DNA of 64,000 bases from Agrococcus jejuensis (GCF_007679035.1 NZ_VEFR01000004.1:186001-250000); one strand, 5' to 3'; numbered from the stretch's first letter, positions 16,892-26,393 are shown. Notes: a model not told the origin generated them from the letters alone. A program made the numbers and translations.

Positions 16892-17356
16892 ATGCGCTGC
16901 ATGTCGTGGGCTTCGAGCGAGAACTCGCGACGCATCATGCGGGCCAACCGACGTAGGGATACGTCGCCCGAGATCGCAGTGAGGCGCCTGCTGCACGCGC
17001 GCGGTCTGCGCTTCCGCGTCGACCTGCAGGTCGAGCCCACCGTGCGGTCGCGGCCTGACATCTTCTTCACCAAGCAACGCGTCGCCATCTACATCGACGG
17101 CTGCTTCTGGCACCGATGCCCGACCCATGGCACCGAGCCGAAGGCGAACTCCGACTACTGGAAGCCCAAGCTCGATCGGAACGTCGAGCGAGATCGGAAG
17201 TCGACCGAGGCGCTCGAGGATCTCGGGTGGGTCGTGCTCCGGTTCTGGGAGCACGAGCGCCCAGCGGCAGTCGCTGACGCGATCTCGTCTGTGATCACTC
17301 GCGCATCAGGGCAAGCAGGAAGGGCGCGATCGCGTCCAGGTTCGACACCGGATTAA
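16892..17356 (+). CDS. vsr: Very short patch repair endonuclease (Vsr)
   Basis: Nicks DNA 5' of the T in T:G mismatches left when 5-methylcytosine deaminates; it protects cytosine-methylated sites. 154 residues. The family order is clear: MRANRRRDTSPEIAVRRLLH, then RSRPDIFFTKQRVAIYIDG (catalytic Asp55 in RPDIFF), CFWHRCP (71-77, zinc/catalytic region) and RDRKSTEALEDLGWVVLRFWEHE. It accompanies the C5-methyltransferase at 23425-24768. It starts 44 bp from the divergent NERD-helicase, and its last 62 bp overlap the convergent nuclease gene. Confidence 0.95.
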   Translation: MRCMSWASSENSRRIMRANRRRDTSPEIAVRRLLHARGLRFRVDLQVEPTVRSRPDIFFTKQRVAIYIDGCFWHRCPTHGTEPKANSDYWKPKLDRNVERDRKSTEALEDLGWVVLRFWEHERPAAVADAISSVITRASGQAGRARSRPGSTPD

Positions 17357-18362
17357 CGTCGCCCCGAACCTTCTCGGGGAGTTGCACCGCGAAGCGGACC
17401 GAGTCGATCTGGACGTGGCTGAGATGCGCGAGATCCTCGGAGCGGAGGACTCGGATGCGCTCGTCGCCGAAGTCATAGAGTCGCTCGAACACTGGCATGA
17501 ACGGACGGCGCAGGGCAGGGTCCCCGCATCTCCCATCGAGCTCGATCTCGAAGGAAGCGCCTGCGAAGCCCCTCACTCGGTCGATGAACTCGCCACGGTG
17601 CTGAGGTTGGACGTAGTCAAGGACACGTTGCACCAACGTCTCAATGGTCAGACCCAGCTCGCCCTCGTGCGGAAGCCATCGGATGCCCATCGAAAGTAGC
17701 CTCAACGAGGTCTCGACCTGCCCGTCCGCCGCGATGCCGCACTCGATCTGTTGCCAGCCCTCGATGCTGTGGATGCTCGCACCCGTCGTGGTCGTCTTGA
17801 CCTCGACTCCGACCGGCCCAAGCTGGAAGTCCCGTGTCGATCGGTCCCAACCGTGCCATCCATCGAGGATCGTGTCAGTCTCGGCGGAGTCGGCCGCATC
17901 GAGCAGATTCACGAGCGTCTGGAGCTCGCCAGCGAGTCCCGTCACCAGTTCGCTGGCGCTCTGCACCTCGGCGAGCACCATCTCGATGACGGGTTCAGCG
18001 CTCGTGAAGGCGCCTTGCTGATCGTCGGCGAACCCTCGGTCGAGCAGCTCGACGCAGATGAGGGCCGCCGCCGCATCGTACTCATCGCCCGACGAGAGGA
18101 CGATGCGATTGGCGAGGACGACACCATCCTCGCGCGAGTTCCAGCGGTCGAAGACGAGGTGCTCTCGTACTCGAAGCGACTCGGTGGCGAGCTCCTCACC
18201 GAGGAGGAAGAGCTCGATGCGACCTTGGTGATCGCGAGCGATGGCAAGGGATCGTGATGCCTCGAGCCAGCGGACGCTCCGCGAGTTGGCGTCCCCATCG
18301 GGCTCTACCGATCGAATCGCGTTTCGGAGTTCCTCATACGTCGAGTCACGCACCGGCGTCAT
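17295..18362 (-). CDS. PD-(D/E)XK motif protein (DUF4420-like)
   Basis: 355-residue protein of the type that follows Z1 helicases in restriction-like operons. The likely active site is VEVKT (186-190) preceded by DFQLGPVG; upstream acidic residues (ILDGWHGWD) could complete it. The N-terminal and C-terminal parts are mixed alpha/beta without a recognised domain. The start overlaps the end of the Z1 gene by 17 bp. It probably supplies the nuclease activity of the system; sequence specificity cannot be inferred. The VEVK motif and the neighbourhood support the family call. Confidence 0.78.
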   Translation of the reverse strand: MTPVRDSTYEELRNAIRSVEPDGDANSRSVRWLEASRSLAIARDHQGRIELFLLGEELATESLRVREHLVFDRWNSREDGVVLANRIVLSSGDEYDAAAALICVELLDRGFADDQQGAFTSAEPVIEMVLAEVQSASELVTGLAGELQTLVNLLDAADSAETDTILDGWHGWDRSTRDFQLGPVGVEVKTTTTGASIHSIEGWQQIECGIAADGQVETSLRLLSMGIRWLPHEGELGLTIETLVQRVLDYVQPQHRGEFIDRVRGFAGASFEIELDGRCGDPALRRPFMPVFERLYDFGDERIRVLRSEDLAHLSHVQIDSVRFAVQLPEKVRGDVNPVSNLDAIAPFLLALMRE

Positions 18363-21123
18363 CCCATCGGCTCGAAGTCGTCGCGTGGATGAAATCGGGG
18401 CCGCCGGCAGGGATGCTCAGGCCGACCGCGATGCTCCCGCGACCGCTTCCGTCGTCGATGAGGTGGAACAGCACGAGACCAGCCTCTCCGGTGGCGCGAG
18501 TGCCATCGGGCATCAGCGTCGGCTCGAGACCGAGGACCTGCACGTCGAAGAGATCATCGCTGCGATATCCGTCGGCCGTAGCGCCCCGCGAGCCCCAGGC
18601 GGCGACCAGGCCGTTCGGTCCCACATCACGCTTCATGGAGCGCACGGGCACCTGGAGTCGAGCAGCCAGCGAGTCCAGCGGCCCCTCCGAGACCTCGTCG
18701 CCGGTGCCGAATCGAAGTCCGATCCGGAAGCGAGGCTGAGCCGCTCGCTTCGCCTGCAGGTCGAGCAGGCTCCACTGACGCGGAACGTCCTCGTCGGTGT
18801 AGAGGCCGCGGACATGGTGATCGAGCGAGGCGGACCAGAACCGCAGATAGGCGGCAATCGTGTATGGCGAGCTGTTGCCGAGGTCGAGGCTTGTCCCGTC
18901 GAGCTCAGGTGCACGGTACAGCTCGGGCGGAGGCGCGATGCCGGCCAACCGGCCGTAGGTCGACCACCTCCGTCGCTCTGCCGGTAGCGCGAAGTGGTCG
19001 GAGTAGCGCAGCGAGTCGAGCAGGTCGGCGACCTTATCCATGGAGAAGGTCTCGCGATCGATGAGGCCACGCCGGGTCTCAACCAGATCCTGTCGCTCCA
19101 GTGCGTCGCGGAAATGGTCGGACACGACCGCGAGATTCGCCTCGTCGTCGCCTGCGCCACTCAAGTGCCGAACGAACGGCCGTCGCCCTGGCGACAGCGG
19201 AAGGCTGCGAACGCCGCCGACCTTGCCGGTTGCCTGGAACGCCTCGCCTTGGAGCACCGTGAAGTCTGGAAGCCCCGCCTCCGACTGATTCATCGCGGCC
19301 AGGACCTGCTCGCGGAGTGCGTGGTCAGTGTCGCCGTAGGCGGCGAACAGGCTTCGTTGACGCTCGGATAGGAAGACGCGAACAAGGTCGATGTAGCTAC
19401 CCCGGTAGCCGAACCACCGTTGCATCTGCATCTGCGTATCTGCGAGCGGAGCTTTCGAGTCGCGCGTAAATAGCGTGGTGAGCAGACCCTCGAGCGTCAG
19501 TCCTCGAGCCATGACGTTTCCCGACACGAAGATCGTCGAGAGGTCTGGCGCAGCCGACCATCCGACCTCTGCGCGAACGGGATTGAAGCGCGGCCGATCG
19601 TCGGCGTTCGGGTCGCTGTTCACCACCGCGATGCGAGTACTGGGCACGAGCTCTTCGATGATGACTCGTCGTACCCCGTCCCACTCGGGGATGGCTCGTC
19701 TCGTCGTCGTCGGCTGCTTCTTCTCGAAGCGTTCGAACACCGCATCTGCGGAGTTCGCATAGGAGTCGAGCCACGCCTTCCAAGCCTCGGGCCGCTCGTC
19801 GATGTCGGCGAGCACGCCCGATGCATCATCGCCCGCACCGTTTGCCCCTCGCCACCAAAGTCGCACAGCCTCAGCGACGGCGAAGTGATCCTGCTTCGCC
19901 GAAGACGGATGGATGAGCATGCTGCTGGGCTTGCAAGCCAACTGCTCGGCCTCTCGCGCCGTGTCGAACGATCGACTGCGCGCAGTCTCTGGGCCCAGCC
20001 TCCCGGGTTGGCGGAGCAGCCGAATAGAGGCGGCGACGAGATAGGCCCTCGTCGCATCGGCGATGGCATCGCGATCGATCGTCTCCTCAGGCTCGTCCTC
20101 GGCACCTTGAGCGCCCTCGTCGCCCTCGTCATCGCGGACGACGAGGATCTCGTCCGCCAGGTCGCGGTAGTAGACGTCAGACCCTGTGTACCAACCATCG
20201 ACGCCTTCCGGCACTCGGTACGTCAGCGCCCGAGGTTCCAGGGCGCCAGAAGGACCGGGCGTGCGAAGGCTTGCGACGAAGTCCCTTGGAGCGAGCGGGT
20301 TCTGCGGATCCTGGAGGAAGTTGGCCTGTGGGGTTGCCGTGTAGCCCACGTAGGTGGCGAACACGTGCTCGGCTACGGACTCGCCCGGCCTCTGTCGGTC
20401 CTCCCACAGATCCAGGATGCGTCGCGGCACCTGCTTCATCGATTGCAACTCGCGCGCCGTAGCTGCCGATTCGCTCCCGGAGATCGACGAGTCGTCGGCC
20501 TCGTCGTCGATCACGATCATCCGGACCTTCACGCCGACCTTCGCGGCCTCCGGGAACACGACATCGTGCAAGGCGCTGCTCGCGTGAGAGATGTGATCGA
20601 CCTGCTTCATCACGACCAACATCAACGGGCGTCCCTTGCCGAGCACTCGCGCCACATGCGCGCGGTTGAGGCGATACAGGTGATGCGGAGTGCCGGTCAC
20701 GAGGTTCGCCCTCGAGAAGTCAAAGGTTGGCGCTAGAAGTCGCCGTTTGCCCGGCTCGGGGGCGGTGTCGAGCTGCGCCTTGAGTCGCTCGAGCGTCTGT
20801 AGCCAGAGCGTGGTCCTCGTCCCCGCGAGCAGCACGAGAACGTTGACTCCGGCGTCCATGGCATGGGCCGCCACGGCAAGCATCGACGCGGTCTTCCCGG
20901 ACTGCACGGCGCCCATGACGACGCCTGTCCGAATTCGTGTCGCGTCCCATCGGGAGTCGCTCGGGTCTGGTGCCGCCGTCATTGCGATCGCGAGGGCGTC
21001 GGCTTCGACCACTTGACGGCTGACCTGGCTCAGACCCGACCGAGCGAGTGACTCCGCATACACGCCCGCCCAGGTCTGAGGAAGCTCGAGATGAAGGCGA
21101 GACTCACCGAACTCGAGCGTCAT
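18346..21123 (-). CDS. Z1-domain superfamily 2 helicase/ATPase
   Basis: 925 residues. Walker A GAVQSGKT at 71-78, DEAD-type Walker B MIVIDDEADD, motif III-like VGYTATPQANF, then SGNVMARGLTLEGLLTTLF and the arginine-finger motif QMQMQRWFGYRGSYIDL. Z1 proteins were described as SF2-type ATPases encoded beside MutL/MORC-type ATPases, cytosine methylases and PD-(D/E)XK proteins in restriction systems. The ATG shares one base with the stop of the DUF262 gene. A translocase that loads or drives the nuclease is the likeliest role. Visibly less GC-rich than the flanking genes, as is the whole island. Confidence 0.9.
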   Translation of the reverse strand: MTLEFGESRLHLELPQTWAGVYAESLARSGLSQVSRQVVEADALAIAMTAAPDPSDSRWDATRIRTGVVMGAVQSGKTASMLAVAAHAMDAGVNVLVLLAGTRTTLWLQTLERLKAQLDTAPEPGKRRLLAPTFDFSRANLVTGTPHHLYRLNRAHVARVLGKGRPLMLVVMKQVDHISHASSALHDVVFPEAAKVGVKVRMIVIDDEADDSSISGSESAATARELQSMKQVPRRILDLWEDRQRPGESVAEHVFATYVGYTATPQANFLQDPQNPLAPRDFVASLRTPGPSGALEPRALTYRVPEGVDGWYTGSDVYYRDLADEILVVRDDEGDEGAQGAEDEPEETIDRDAIADATRAYLVAASIRLLRQPGRLGPETARSRSFDTAREAEQLACKPSSMLIHPSSAKQDHFAVAEAVRLWWRGANGAGDDASGVLADIDERPEAWKAWLDSYANSADAVFERFEKKQPTTTRRAIPEWDGVRRVIIEELVPSTRIAVVNSDPNADDRPRFNPVRAEVGWSAAPDLSTIFVSGNVMARGLTLEGLLTTLFTRDSKAPLADTQMQMQRWFGYRGSYIDLVRVFLSERQRSLFAAYGDTDHALREQVLAAMNQSEAGLPDFTVLQGEAFQATGKVGGVRSLPLSPGRRPFVRHLSGAGDDEANLAVVSDHFRDALERQDLVETRRGLIDRETFSMDKVADLLDSLRYSDHFALPAERRRWSTYGRLAGIAPPPELYRAPELDGTSLDLGNSSPYTIAAYLRFWSASLDHHVRGLYTDEDVPRQWSLLDLQAKRAAQPRFRIGLRFGTGDEVSEGPLDSLAARLQVPVRSMKRDVGPNGLVAAWGSRGATADGYRSDDLFDVQVLGLEPTLMPDGTRATGEAGLVLFHLIDDGSGRGSIAVGLSIPAGGPDFIHATTSSRWDDAGA

Positions 21124-23411
21124 CAGTCGTCGTCTGCGCGCTCGGTGAGATCGATGAGAAGTCTCAAGCCACTCGAACCGAAGGACTTCCGAAGGGCTTG
21201 GTCGGCAACATCGATCTCGACGCCGAGGATTTCCAACAGTTCGGCGACGACACGGCTGATGAACTTCCATTGCTCGCGTGACTGCGTCTTCGGAGGGCGG
21301 ACCCAATCAGCAGATCGAGTAGTGATCTCGTCGAGCGCGTCTTCGACGACGTCATTGACGTCGTCCATGTAGACGTGGGCGGCTACAGCGAAGGCGATCA
21401 GGGCGGCGACCAGCTGGAGCTCCTGCCACTTGGAGTTCTCCCTATGGAACTGCTCGGCCCAGGGCTCGTCCCCGAGGGCTGCATGGGCGTCGACCGCATG
21501 GTCCAGCAAGAGCATCAGGTCTGTGACTTTACGCCGATCGCGAAGAGGGTAGTAGATGGCTCCGGGTCGAGCGGCTTCGACCGCTCCGAGGAAGAGGTTG
21601 ATGTGCTTGCTGGTAGCCATCGCAGAGATCTTCGTCCCTCCCTCTGGCTCGAACAGCAGGGAGGAAGCAACCCAGGACAACACCTTGGTGCGCTTGTATC
21701 CGGCGTCGGGGAATCCGTATCCGGCGAGCTGCTCACCAGTGCTCTCCAGGTCAGCCCAGTCGGCCTCAAGGAAGGGGGCAACCCTCGCGACGTTCTTTGA
21801 GTCACCGGCGGTGACGAGGAGTGCACGCATCAAGTCGAGCTCGTGGAACGTGGCATTCCGAATCTCCTCAGCGTTCAGATGCTTGCCTTGTCGGTTGTAG
21901 AGGGCGAAGACCTCATGGACCTGCTTCGTTGAAGCTTGCTGATAGATGATGACGGGGATCCGGTACTCGGACATCTGCTCGAAGATGGTGGAGATCTTGC
22001 GCTTGGCGTTGACGACATCGATGGCGATGTCCTTGATCTGCGAGTAGTACTTGCCTCTCAACTGCTCGAGTTCGCCGTTCAAGGGCATCGGTTGACCCGT
22101 CGAACGGAGTACGAAGGGGAAGAAGTGCTCTCTCTCGATGCCCTGCGAGAGTGACTCGCGTTCGTTCAACTTCCAAAGCTTCTTGAATTCAGGGTAGTTG
22201 GAGCGGAAAGTTGCCTCCAGGTCGGCGACACCCCACTCGTGAGCCTTCTGCCTCACGACTTCCAGAGCTCGCGGATGCAGCCCGATAAATCTCAAGATCG
22301 AAGTCAGTCGCTGCTTGCCATCGACGATCTCGTACTGACCGCCATCCTCGGTATTGCGTTCGAGGATGATGACGGAGGGCAGAGGGATCCCTCGAAGGAT
22401 TGATTCGATCAGCTGCTGAGCGTCCCGAGTGGGCCAGACGTCGGCGCGTTGGTAGGACGGGCTCAGTTCTAGTTCGCCCTGGAGTGCCTTGCTCTGGAAC
22501 TCAAGGATCGGCCAGACGTTGGCCAGGGCTCGAATCGGCCCAGAATCCTCGCCCTCGTTGGCATCGTCGGACTCCTCCCACGATGACACCCAGTTGGCAG
22601 TTGCCGTCGCCGCGGTCGCCTCGCCCTCGCTCTCCCCCTCGAGTTCGTCCATGAACCGCGACCGCAGATCTGTGGCTCGCTCGAGTCGATACTGCAGGCG
22701 CTCGAACAAATCCTCGTTCGTCCAGCCGTCGTCGAGCAGCAGGAGCGCGGCGAGGGACTCGTCGAACGCGTCGTCGTCACGAGTGTCTATCTCAGCCGTG
22801 AGGTGAAGCCATCCCTCGACGCGTGCAAGTGCAGTCCGCCACGAACCGTCGTGGACGCGGACGTCGTCGCGTTCGATCCCGACGGCTACCGGGGCTACGC
22901 CTTCAGGCACTGGACCGTCTCCACTGAGGTCTGCGAGGAGCTCGGCAATGTTGTTCTCGAGTTCGCCAATGTCGGTCGGCACTTCGTCCTCCAGATCGTC
23001 GTCCCACTTCGGTGCGGGGTTCACAGAGATGAGGTCTCTGATGAGCGAACGGACGGGCTGTCGCCCGGACCGTATGTGCCAATGCAGCACGCCGTCCAGA
23101 AGACGGTTCATGCCGATCAGCGTGATGGTGTCGCCCGCCGAATAGCAGTCCGAGTCCCAGAGGACACCGGCGAACTCCGCGATCCTTCGGCCGCACTCGA
23201 CCTTGCCCGCGACATCGGAGAGATCGAGTTCTGCGAATGACCCGAGAGCAACAAGGCTCGACTTCTTCTCCTTGCTGCCGGGGCCCAGCGGTTCGGCCAC
23301 ACGGTTTCCCAAGTAGTACATGCGTGCGGTCGCGACTGCCTTCGATCGTGCTGCAGCGTACGGACGCGCCCCAGTGGCGCGCCCGTCCACGTAAGCGAGA
23401 TCGAAAGCCAC
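21123..23411 (-). CDS. Large DUF262-domain protein of the Z1 operon
   Basis: 762 residues from a GTG start, 13 bp after the methyltransferase stop, with GGAG 10 nt upstream. The middle holds a DUF262 (ParB/Srx-like, GmrSD N-terminal type) domain: LSPSYQRADVWP near 315 and QYEIVDGKQRLTSILRF near 365. These folds bind or hydrolyse NTPs and in GmrS, BrxU and SspE-type proteins sense modified DNA. The first 300 or so residues match nothing I recognise; I see no GHKL N-box. The C-terminal part is helical and lacks the HNH (DUF1524) nuclease usually fused to DUF262. It occupies the place where a MutL/MORC-type ATPase would be expected. Confidence 0.82.
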   Translation of the reverse strand: MAFDLAYVDGRATGARPYAAARSKAVATARMYYLGNRVAEPLGPGSKEKKSSLVALGSFAELDLSDVAGKVECGRRIAEFAGVLWDSDCYSAGDTITLIGMNRLLDGVLHWHIRSGRQPVRSLIRDLISVNPAPKWDDDLEDEVPTDIGELENNIAELLADLSGDGPVPEGVAPVAVGIERDDVRVHDGSWRTALARVEGWLHLTAEIDTRDDDAFDESLAALLLLDDGWTNEDLFERLQYRLERATDLRSRFMDELEGESEGEATAATATANWVSSWEESDDANEGEDSGPIRALANVWPILEFQSKALQGELELSPSYQRADVWPTRDAQQLIESILRGIPLPSVIILERNTEDGGQYEIVDGKQRLTSILRFIGLHPRALEVVRQKAHEWGVADLEATFRSNYPEFKKLWKLNERESLSQGIEREHFFPFVLRSTGQPMPLNGELEQLRGKYYSQIKDIAIDVVNAKRKISTIFEQMSEYRIPVIIYQQASTKQVHEVFALYNRQGKHLNAEEIRNATFHELDLMRALLVTAGDSKNVARVAPFLEADWADLESTGEQLAGYGFPDAGYKRTKVLSWVASSLLFEPEGGTKISAMATSKHINLFLGAVEAARPGAIYYPLRDRRKVTDLMLLLDHAVDAHAALGDEPWAEQFHRENSKWQELQLVAALIAFAVAAHVYMDDVNDVVEDALDEITTRSADWVRPPKTQSREQWKFISRVVAELLEILGVEIDVADQALRKSFGSSGLRLLIDLTERADDD

Positions 23412-23424
23412 CTGCGGTTCGCTC

Positions 23425-24768
23425 CTACGCCATCGAGTGCTCTTCGGCACGCCATGCCGTGTACGGCTTGCCACGGAGGGCTTCGAGCTGTGGCCAGCGC
23501 GCGATCCTCGTAGCGTCACGGTCGAGGTGCTTTTGCAGGACGTGCTGGACGACGCCGACGTTGACACCGTTTCCAAGTTGCTTCAAGCTGGCCGACCGAG
23601 GTTGATCGCCGAAGTCATAACTGGCGGGAAGACTTTGGAGTCGCGCTGCTTCACCGACGGTCAATCGGCGCCGCTTCGGCCCAAGGATGGGGGTCTGCGT
23701 GATGGCCACCAGCGCAGGCAAGTGAGTCATCCGCTTGACGCGGATCCCCGAGGGACGGAGTTGAATGGCGCATTTCCAGAGTGACCTGTCACCCTGCGCT
23801 TGCCACTCCAGCTTTCGCCGGGAAGTGGGGAAGGAGAACACGTCCCAATCAGCGAGCCAATCGTCGATGACCTCCGAGTAGTCGGCATAGAGCGATGCGT
23901 TCTTACGAAGGAAGTTCGCCTTCCACGCGGGCGTCCCCGGCGGAATGTCGCGCTCTGTGAAGCGACGATCGCGTTGCCAGGCATCCGCCCAGATTGGGAA
24001 TCCTGGAAGTCGCTGTTCGTCAATGCGCCCGTTCGTGCTGCGGCGCCTCATCTCATTGACGACTCGCTCACGGAATTCGTCCCAGGCCTGAATCCACGTA
24101 GTTTCGTCGTGGGTGAGGCCGTAACCCGGGATCGAGTCTCGAGGGTCCAACGGAAGTTCATCCGTCAGTCGCCACTCGTCGCCGCGGCGATCGGACTTCA
24201 GAGCCTCCGGCTCGAGGTGTGCACGCTCTGGCCAGTATGTCGCGGTGATGAAGACTCGCTCCCTGATCTGGGGGGCGCCGCCATCGACGACCTTCAGCAG
24301 GTGCGGCGAGAAGATCGCTGGCTTCGATGAGACGTGATAGCCCTCTCGGCGAAGAGAGCGAATGATGACATCCCATTCATGCGCGTGTCTGGGGCCAGCA
24401 AGGTTCCGGACGTTCTCGAGGATGACGACCTTCGGCGTCTTGGCCCTCAAGATTCGGAGGATATTCCAGAAGAGCGTTCCGCGCGTCTCGTCCATGCCGC
24501 GCTGGGCGCCCGACTTCGAGAAGGGCTGGCAGGGAAAGCCGGCTGTCAGGACATCGTGGTCGGGGACGTCGACGACTTCCTCGTTCGCAATCTCCGTGAT
24601 GTCGCCGTACGGGTCGATGCCGTGATTCAGCTTGTAGACCGCGGCCGCACGTGCATCGATCTCCACGGCCTTGACGCACTTGCCGCCCAAGGCATCGAGG
24701 GCCGCTGCAAAGCCGCCGATGCCTGCGAACAGGTCCACGTACGTGAAGGCAGCGCCTTGCTGGTTCAT
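23425..24768 (-). CDS. dcm: DNA (cytosine-5) methyltransferase
   Basis: Transfers a methyl group from SAM to C5 of cytosine. 447 residues with the ordered family motifs: I DLFAGIGGFAAAL, IV GFPCQPFSKSG with catalytic Cys80, VI ENVRN (118-122), VIII QIRERVFI, IX RRLTVGEAARLQSLP and X QLGNGVNV. The segment between VIII and IX (about 195-350) is the target-recognition region and its site cannot be predicted. It is the first gene of a minus-strand operon with the DUF262, Z1 and PD-(D/E)XK genes and is paired with Vsr, so it is probably the protective methylase of the system. The 113-bp spacer 24769-24881 behind it shows only a weak CAACACCG/CGGTGTTG dyad. Confidence 0.95.
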   Translation of the reverse strand: MNQQGAAFTYVDLFAGIGGFAAALDALGGKCVKAVEIDARAAAVYKLNHGIDPYGDITEIANEEVVDVPDHDVLTAGFPCQPFSKSGAQRGMDETRGTLFWNILRILRAKTPKVVILENVRNLAGPRHAHEWDVIIRSLRREGYHVSSKPAIFSPHLLKVVDGGAPQIRERVFITATYWPERAHLEPEALKSDRRGDEWRLTDELPLDPRDSIPGYGLTHDETTWIQAWDEFRERVVNEMRRRSTNGRIDEQRLPGFPIWADAWQRDRRFTERDIPPGTPAWKANFLRKNASLYADYSEVIDDWLADWDVFSFPTSRRKLEWQAQGDRSLWKCAIQLRPSGIRVKRMTHLPALVAITQTPILGPKRRRLTVGEAARLQSLPASYDFGDQPRSASLKQLGNGVNVGVVQHVLQKHLDRDATRIARWPQLEALRGKPYTAWRAEEHSMA

Positions 24769-24881
24769 CGATCGATCCTCCGGCCAATGCGTCTCGCGAG
24801 TGACGCGTCCTCACATTGTCGAGCGGGCCGCTGACAACACCGGCTAGGCGCGCCGCCATGACACGGTGTTGCGATGCGTGG

Positions 24882-25493
24882 TCAATGCATCAACCCCAGG
24901 ATCTCGCGCGCCACGTCGTCCACGTCCGAGTAGCCGTCGAAGGTGCGGTCGGGCTCGGCCTCGCGGTCGGCCGCCGAGACGAGCGCCTTCACTCGGATGA
25001 CGTGCGTCGTCGCCGGAGTCGCGCGCAGGGCGTGGCCGACCGCCGCGAGCCAGGTCTCGGCCGCTGCCTTCAGAGAGACGTACGAGGCATTGCCCGCCGT
25101 CGGCTTCGCCAGGCCTGTCGTCGAGATGATCACGACGCGGCCCGCCTCCGACGCGCCCAGCGCCGACTCGAACGCGCGCGTCGTGTTGCGCAGCGTGCCG
25201 ACGACGCGCTGCTCGAGCCAGGTCCAGTCCTCGTCCGACTGGCCCGCCAGGCCGCCGCCGCCGCGCCAGCCGCCCACGAGGTGCACGAGCGCATCCACCT
25301 GCCCGACCGACGCAGCGAGCGACTCGACAGAAGCCAACGACGTCAGATCGCAGACCAGCCGCTCGTCGGCGTCGACCGGCTCCAGCCGCTCGGCCGACGA
25401 GCCGACCGCGATGACATGGTGGCCGGCAGCACGCGCCGCGCTCGCGGTGGCGCGGCCGAGGGCGCTGGACGCTCCGGCGATGAGGATCCGCAT
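24882..25493 (-). CDS. SDR-family oxidoreductase
   Basis: 203-residue short-chain dehydrogenase/reductase. Rossmann start MRILIAGASSALGRATA (a variant of TGxxxGxG), then DLTSLASV, LVHLVGGWRGGG (the NAG-equivalent region) and VVIISTTG...ASYVSLKAAAETW carrying the catalytic Tyr-x3-Lys as YVSLK. Shorter than classical SDRs (about 250) and lacking much of the C-terminal substrate lobe. The substrate is unknown. CAGACT lies 6 nt before the ATG. It sits 33 bp after the DUF998 gene on the same strand and may be read with it. Confidence 0.85.
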   Translation of the reverse strand: MRILIAGASSALGRATASAARAAGHHVIAVGSSAERLEPVDADERLVCDLTSLASVESLAASVGQVDALVHLVGGWRGGGGLAGQSDEDWTWLEQRVVGTLRNTTRAFESALGASEAGRVVIISTTGLAKPTAGNASYVSLKAAAETWLAAVGHALRATPATTHVIRVKALVSAADREAEPDRTFDGYSDVDDVAREILGLMH

Positions 25494-25526
25494 CCCCTCA
25501 GTCTGCCGAACCGCGCAGCGACTCGC

Positions 25527-26294
25527 TCAGTCCTTCGCGTCGAGCGCCGTGCGGGCGGCGGCCTCGTCCTCGTCGCGCAGCCGCTCCCATTGCTGCTGCC
25601 GCAGCGCCCCGCGGTGCACGAGCACGGCCGACAGGCCCATGAGGATCAGCCACGCGATGATCGGGTAGACCGCGAGCCGCTCGATGCCGCCCACGCCCAG
25701 CCCGAGGTCGGCGCCCGGCGTCGACGGCAGCAGCAGGAGGCCCACCATGCCGACGGCGCCGATCACGACGAGGACGAGCGACAGGATGCCGACGCCTCGC
25801 CAGCGCCGCACGAGCATCCCGATCCCGGCGACGAGCATCCACACGAGCCCGCCGCCGATCGCGAGGGAGGCGCCGATGCCGTGGATCGCCGCACGCGTCG
25901 CGTCGCCGCCGAGGTCCTCGGCGATCGAGCCCGGGAACGTGCCGACCAGCAGCATCCCCACGCCGTGCACGACGCCCAGCGCCGTCGCAGCCCAGCGCCA
26001 CGCACGCGGCAGCAGCCACGCGAGCTGCCATACCGCGACGAGCACGATCAGGCCCTGCAGCACGAACGCCGCATTCATGAGCAGCCACTGCGGCGAGCAG
26101 ACGACCCGGTCGTCGAGCACGAGGCACTCGGGCACGCCGAGGTCGGAGATGTAGTTGTCGCCGAACGAGTACGGCGCCGAGGTCCACGCCGCCGACACCA
26201 CCTGCTCGGCGATGAGGTACTGCGCCGTCGCCACGAGCGCGATGCCCCCTCGAGCGAGGCGGCGGTCGGTGAGGTCGGGCGCGGATGCGGTCAC
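25527..26294 (-). CDS. DUF998-like membrane protein
   Basis: 255 residues with six to seven membrane segments. DNYISDLGVPEC, followed by a helix and the MNAAFVLQG segment, matches the DUF998 family, whose function is unknown. GTG at 26294 is chosen because CAGGCT lies exactly 6 nt upstream and because the frame further upstream enters a repeat-rich spacer. The C-terminal tail (GALRQQQWERLRDEDEAAART) is charged and cytoplasmic. Confidence 0.82.
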   Translation of the reverse strand: MTASAPDLTDRRLARGGIALVATAQYLIAEQVVSAAWTSAPYSFGDNYISDLGVPECLVLDDRVVCSPQWLLMNAAFVLQGLIVLVAVWQLAWLLPRAWRWAATALGVVHGVGMLLVGTFPGSIAEDLGGDATRAAIHGIGASLAIGGGLVWMLVAGIGMLVRRWRGVGILSLVLVVIGAVGMVGLLLLPSTPGADLGLGVGGIERLAVYPIIAWLILMGLSAVLVHRGALRQQQWERLRDEDEAAARTALDAKD

Positions 26295-26393
26295 CCGACC
26301 AGCCTGGCACGCGCAGCGGACGCGGGATGCGGGATGCGGGGCGGGCACGCGGTGCGGGCACGGCGCCCGTCGCGAAGGGAGGCCCTCGGTTGC

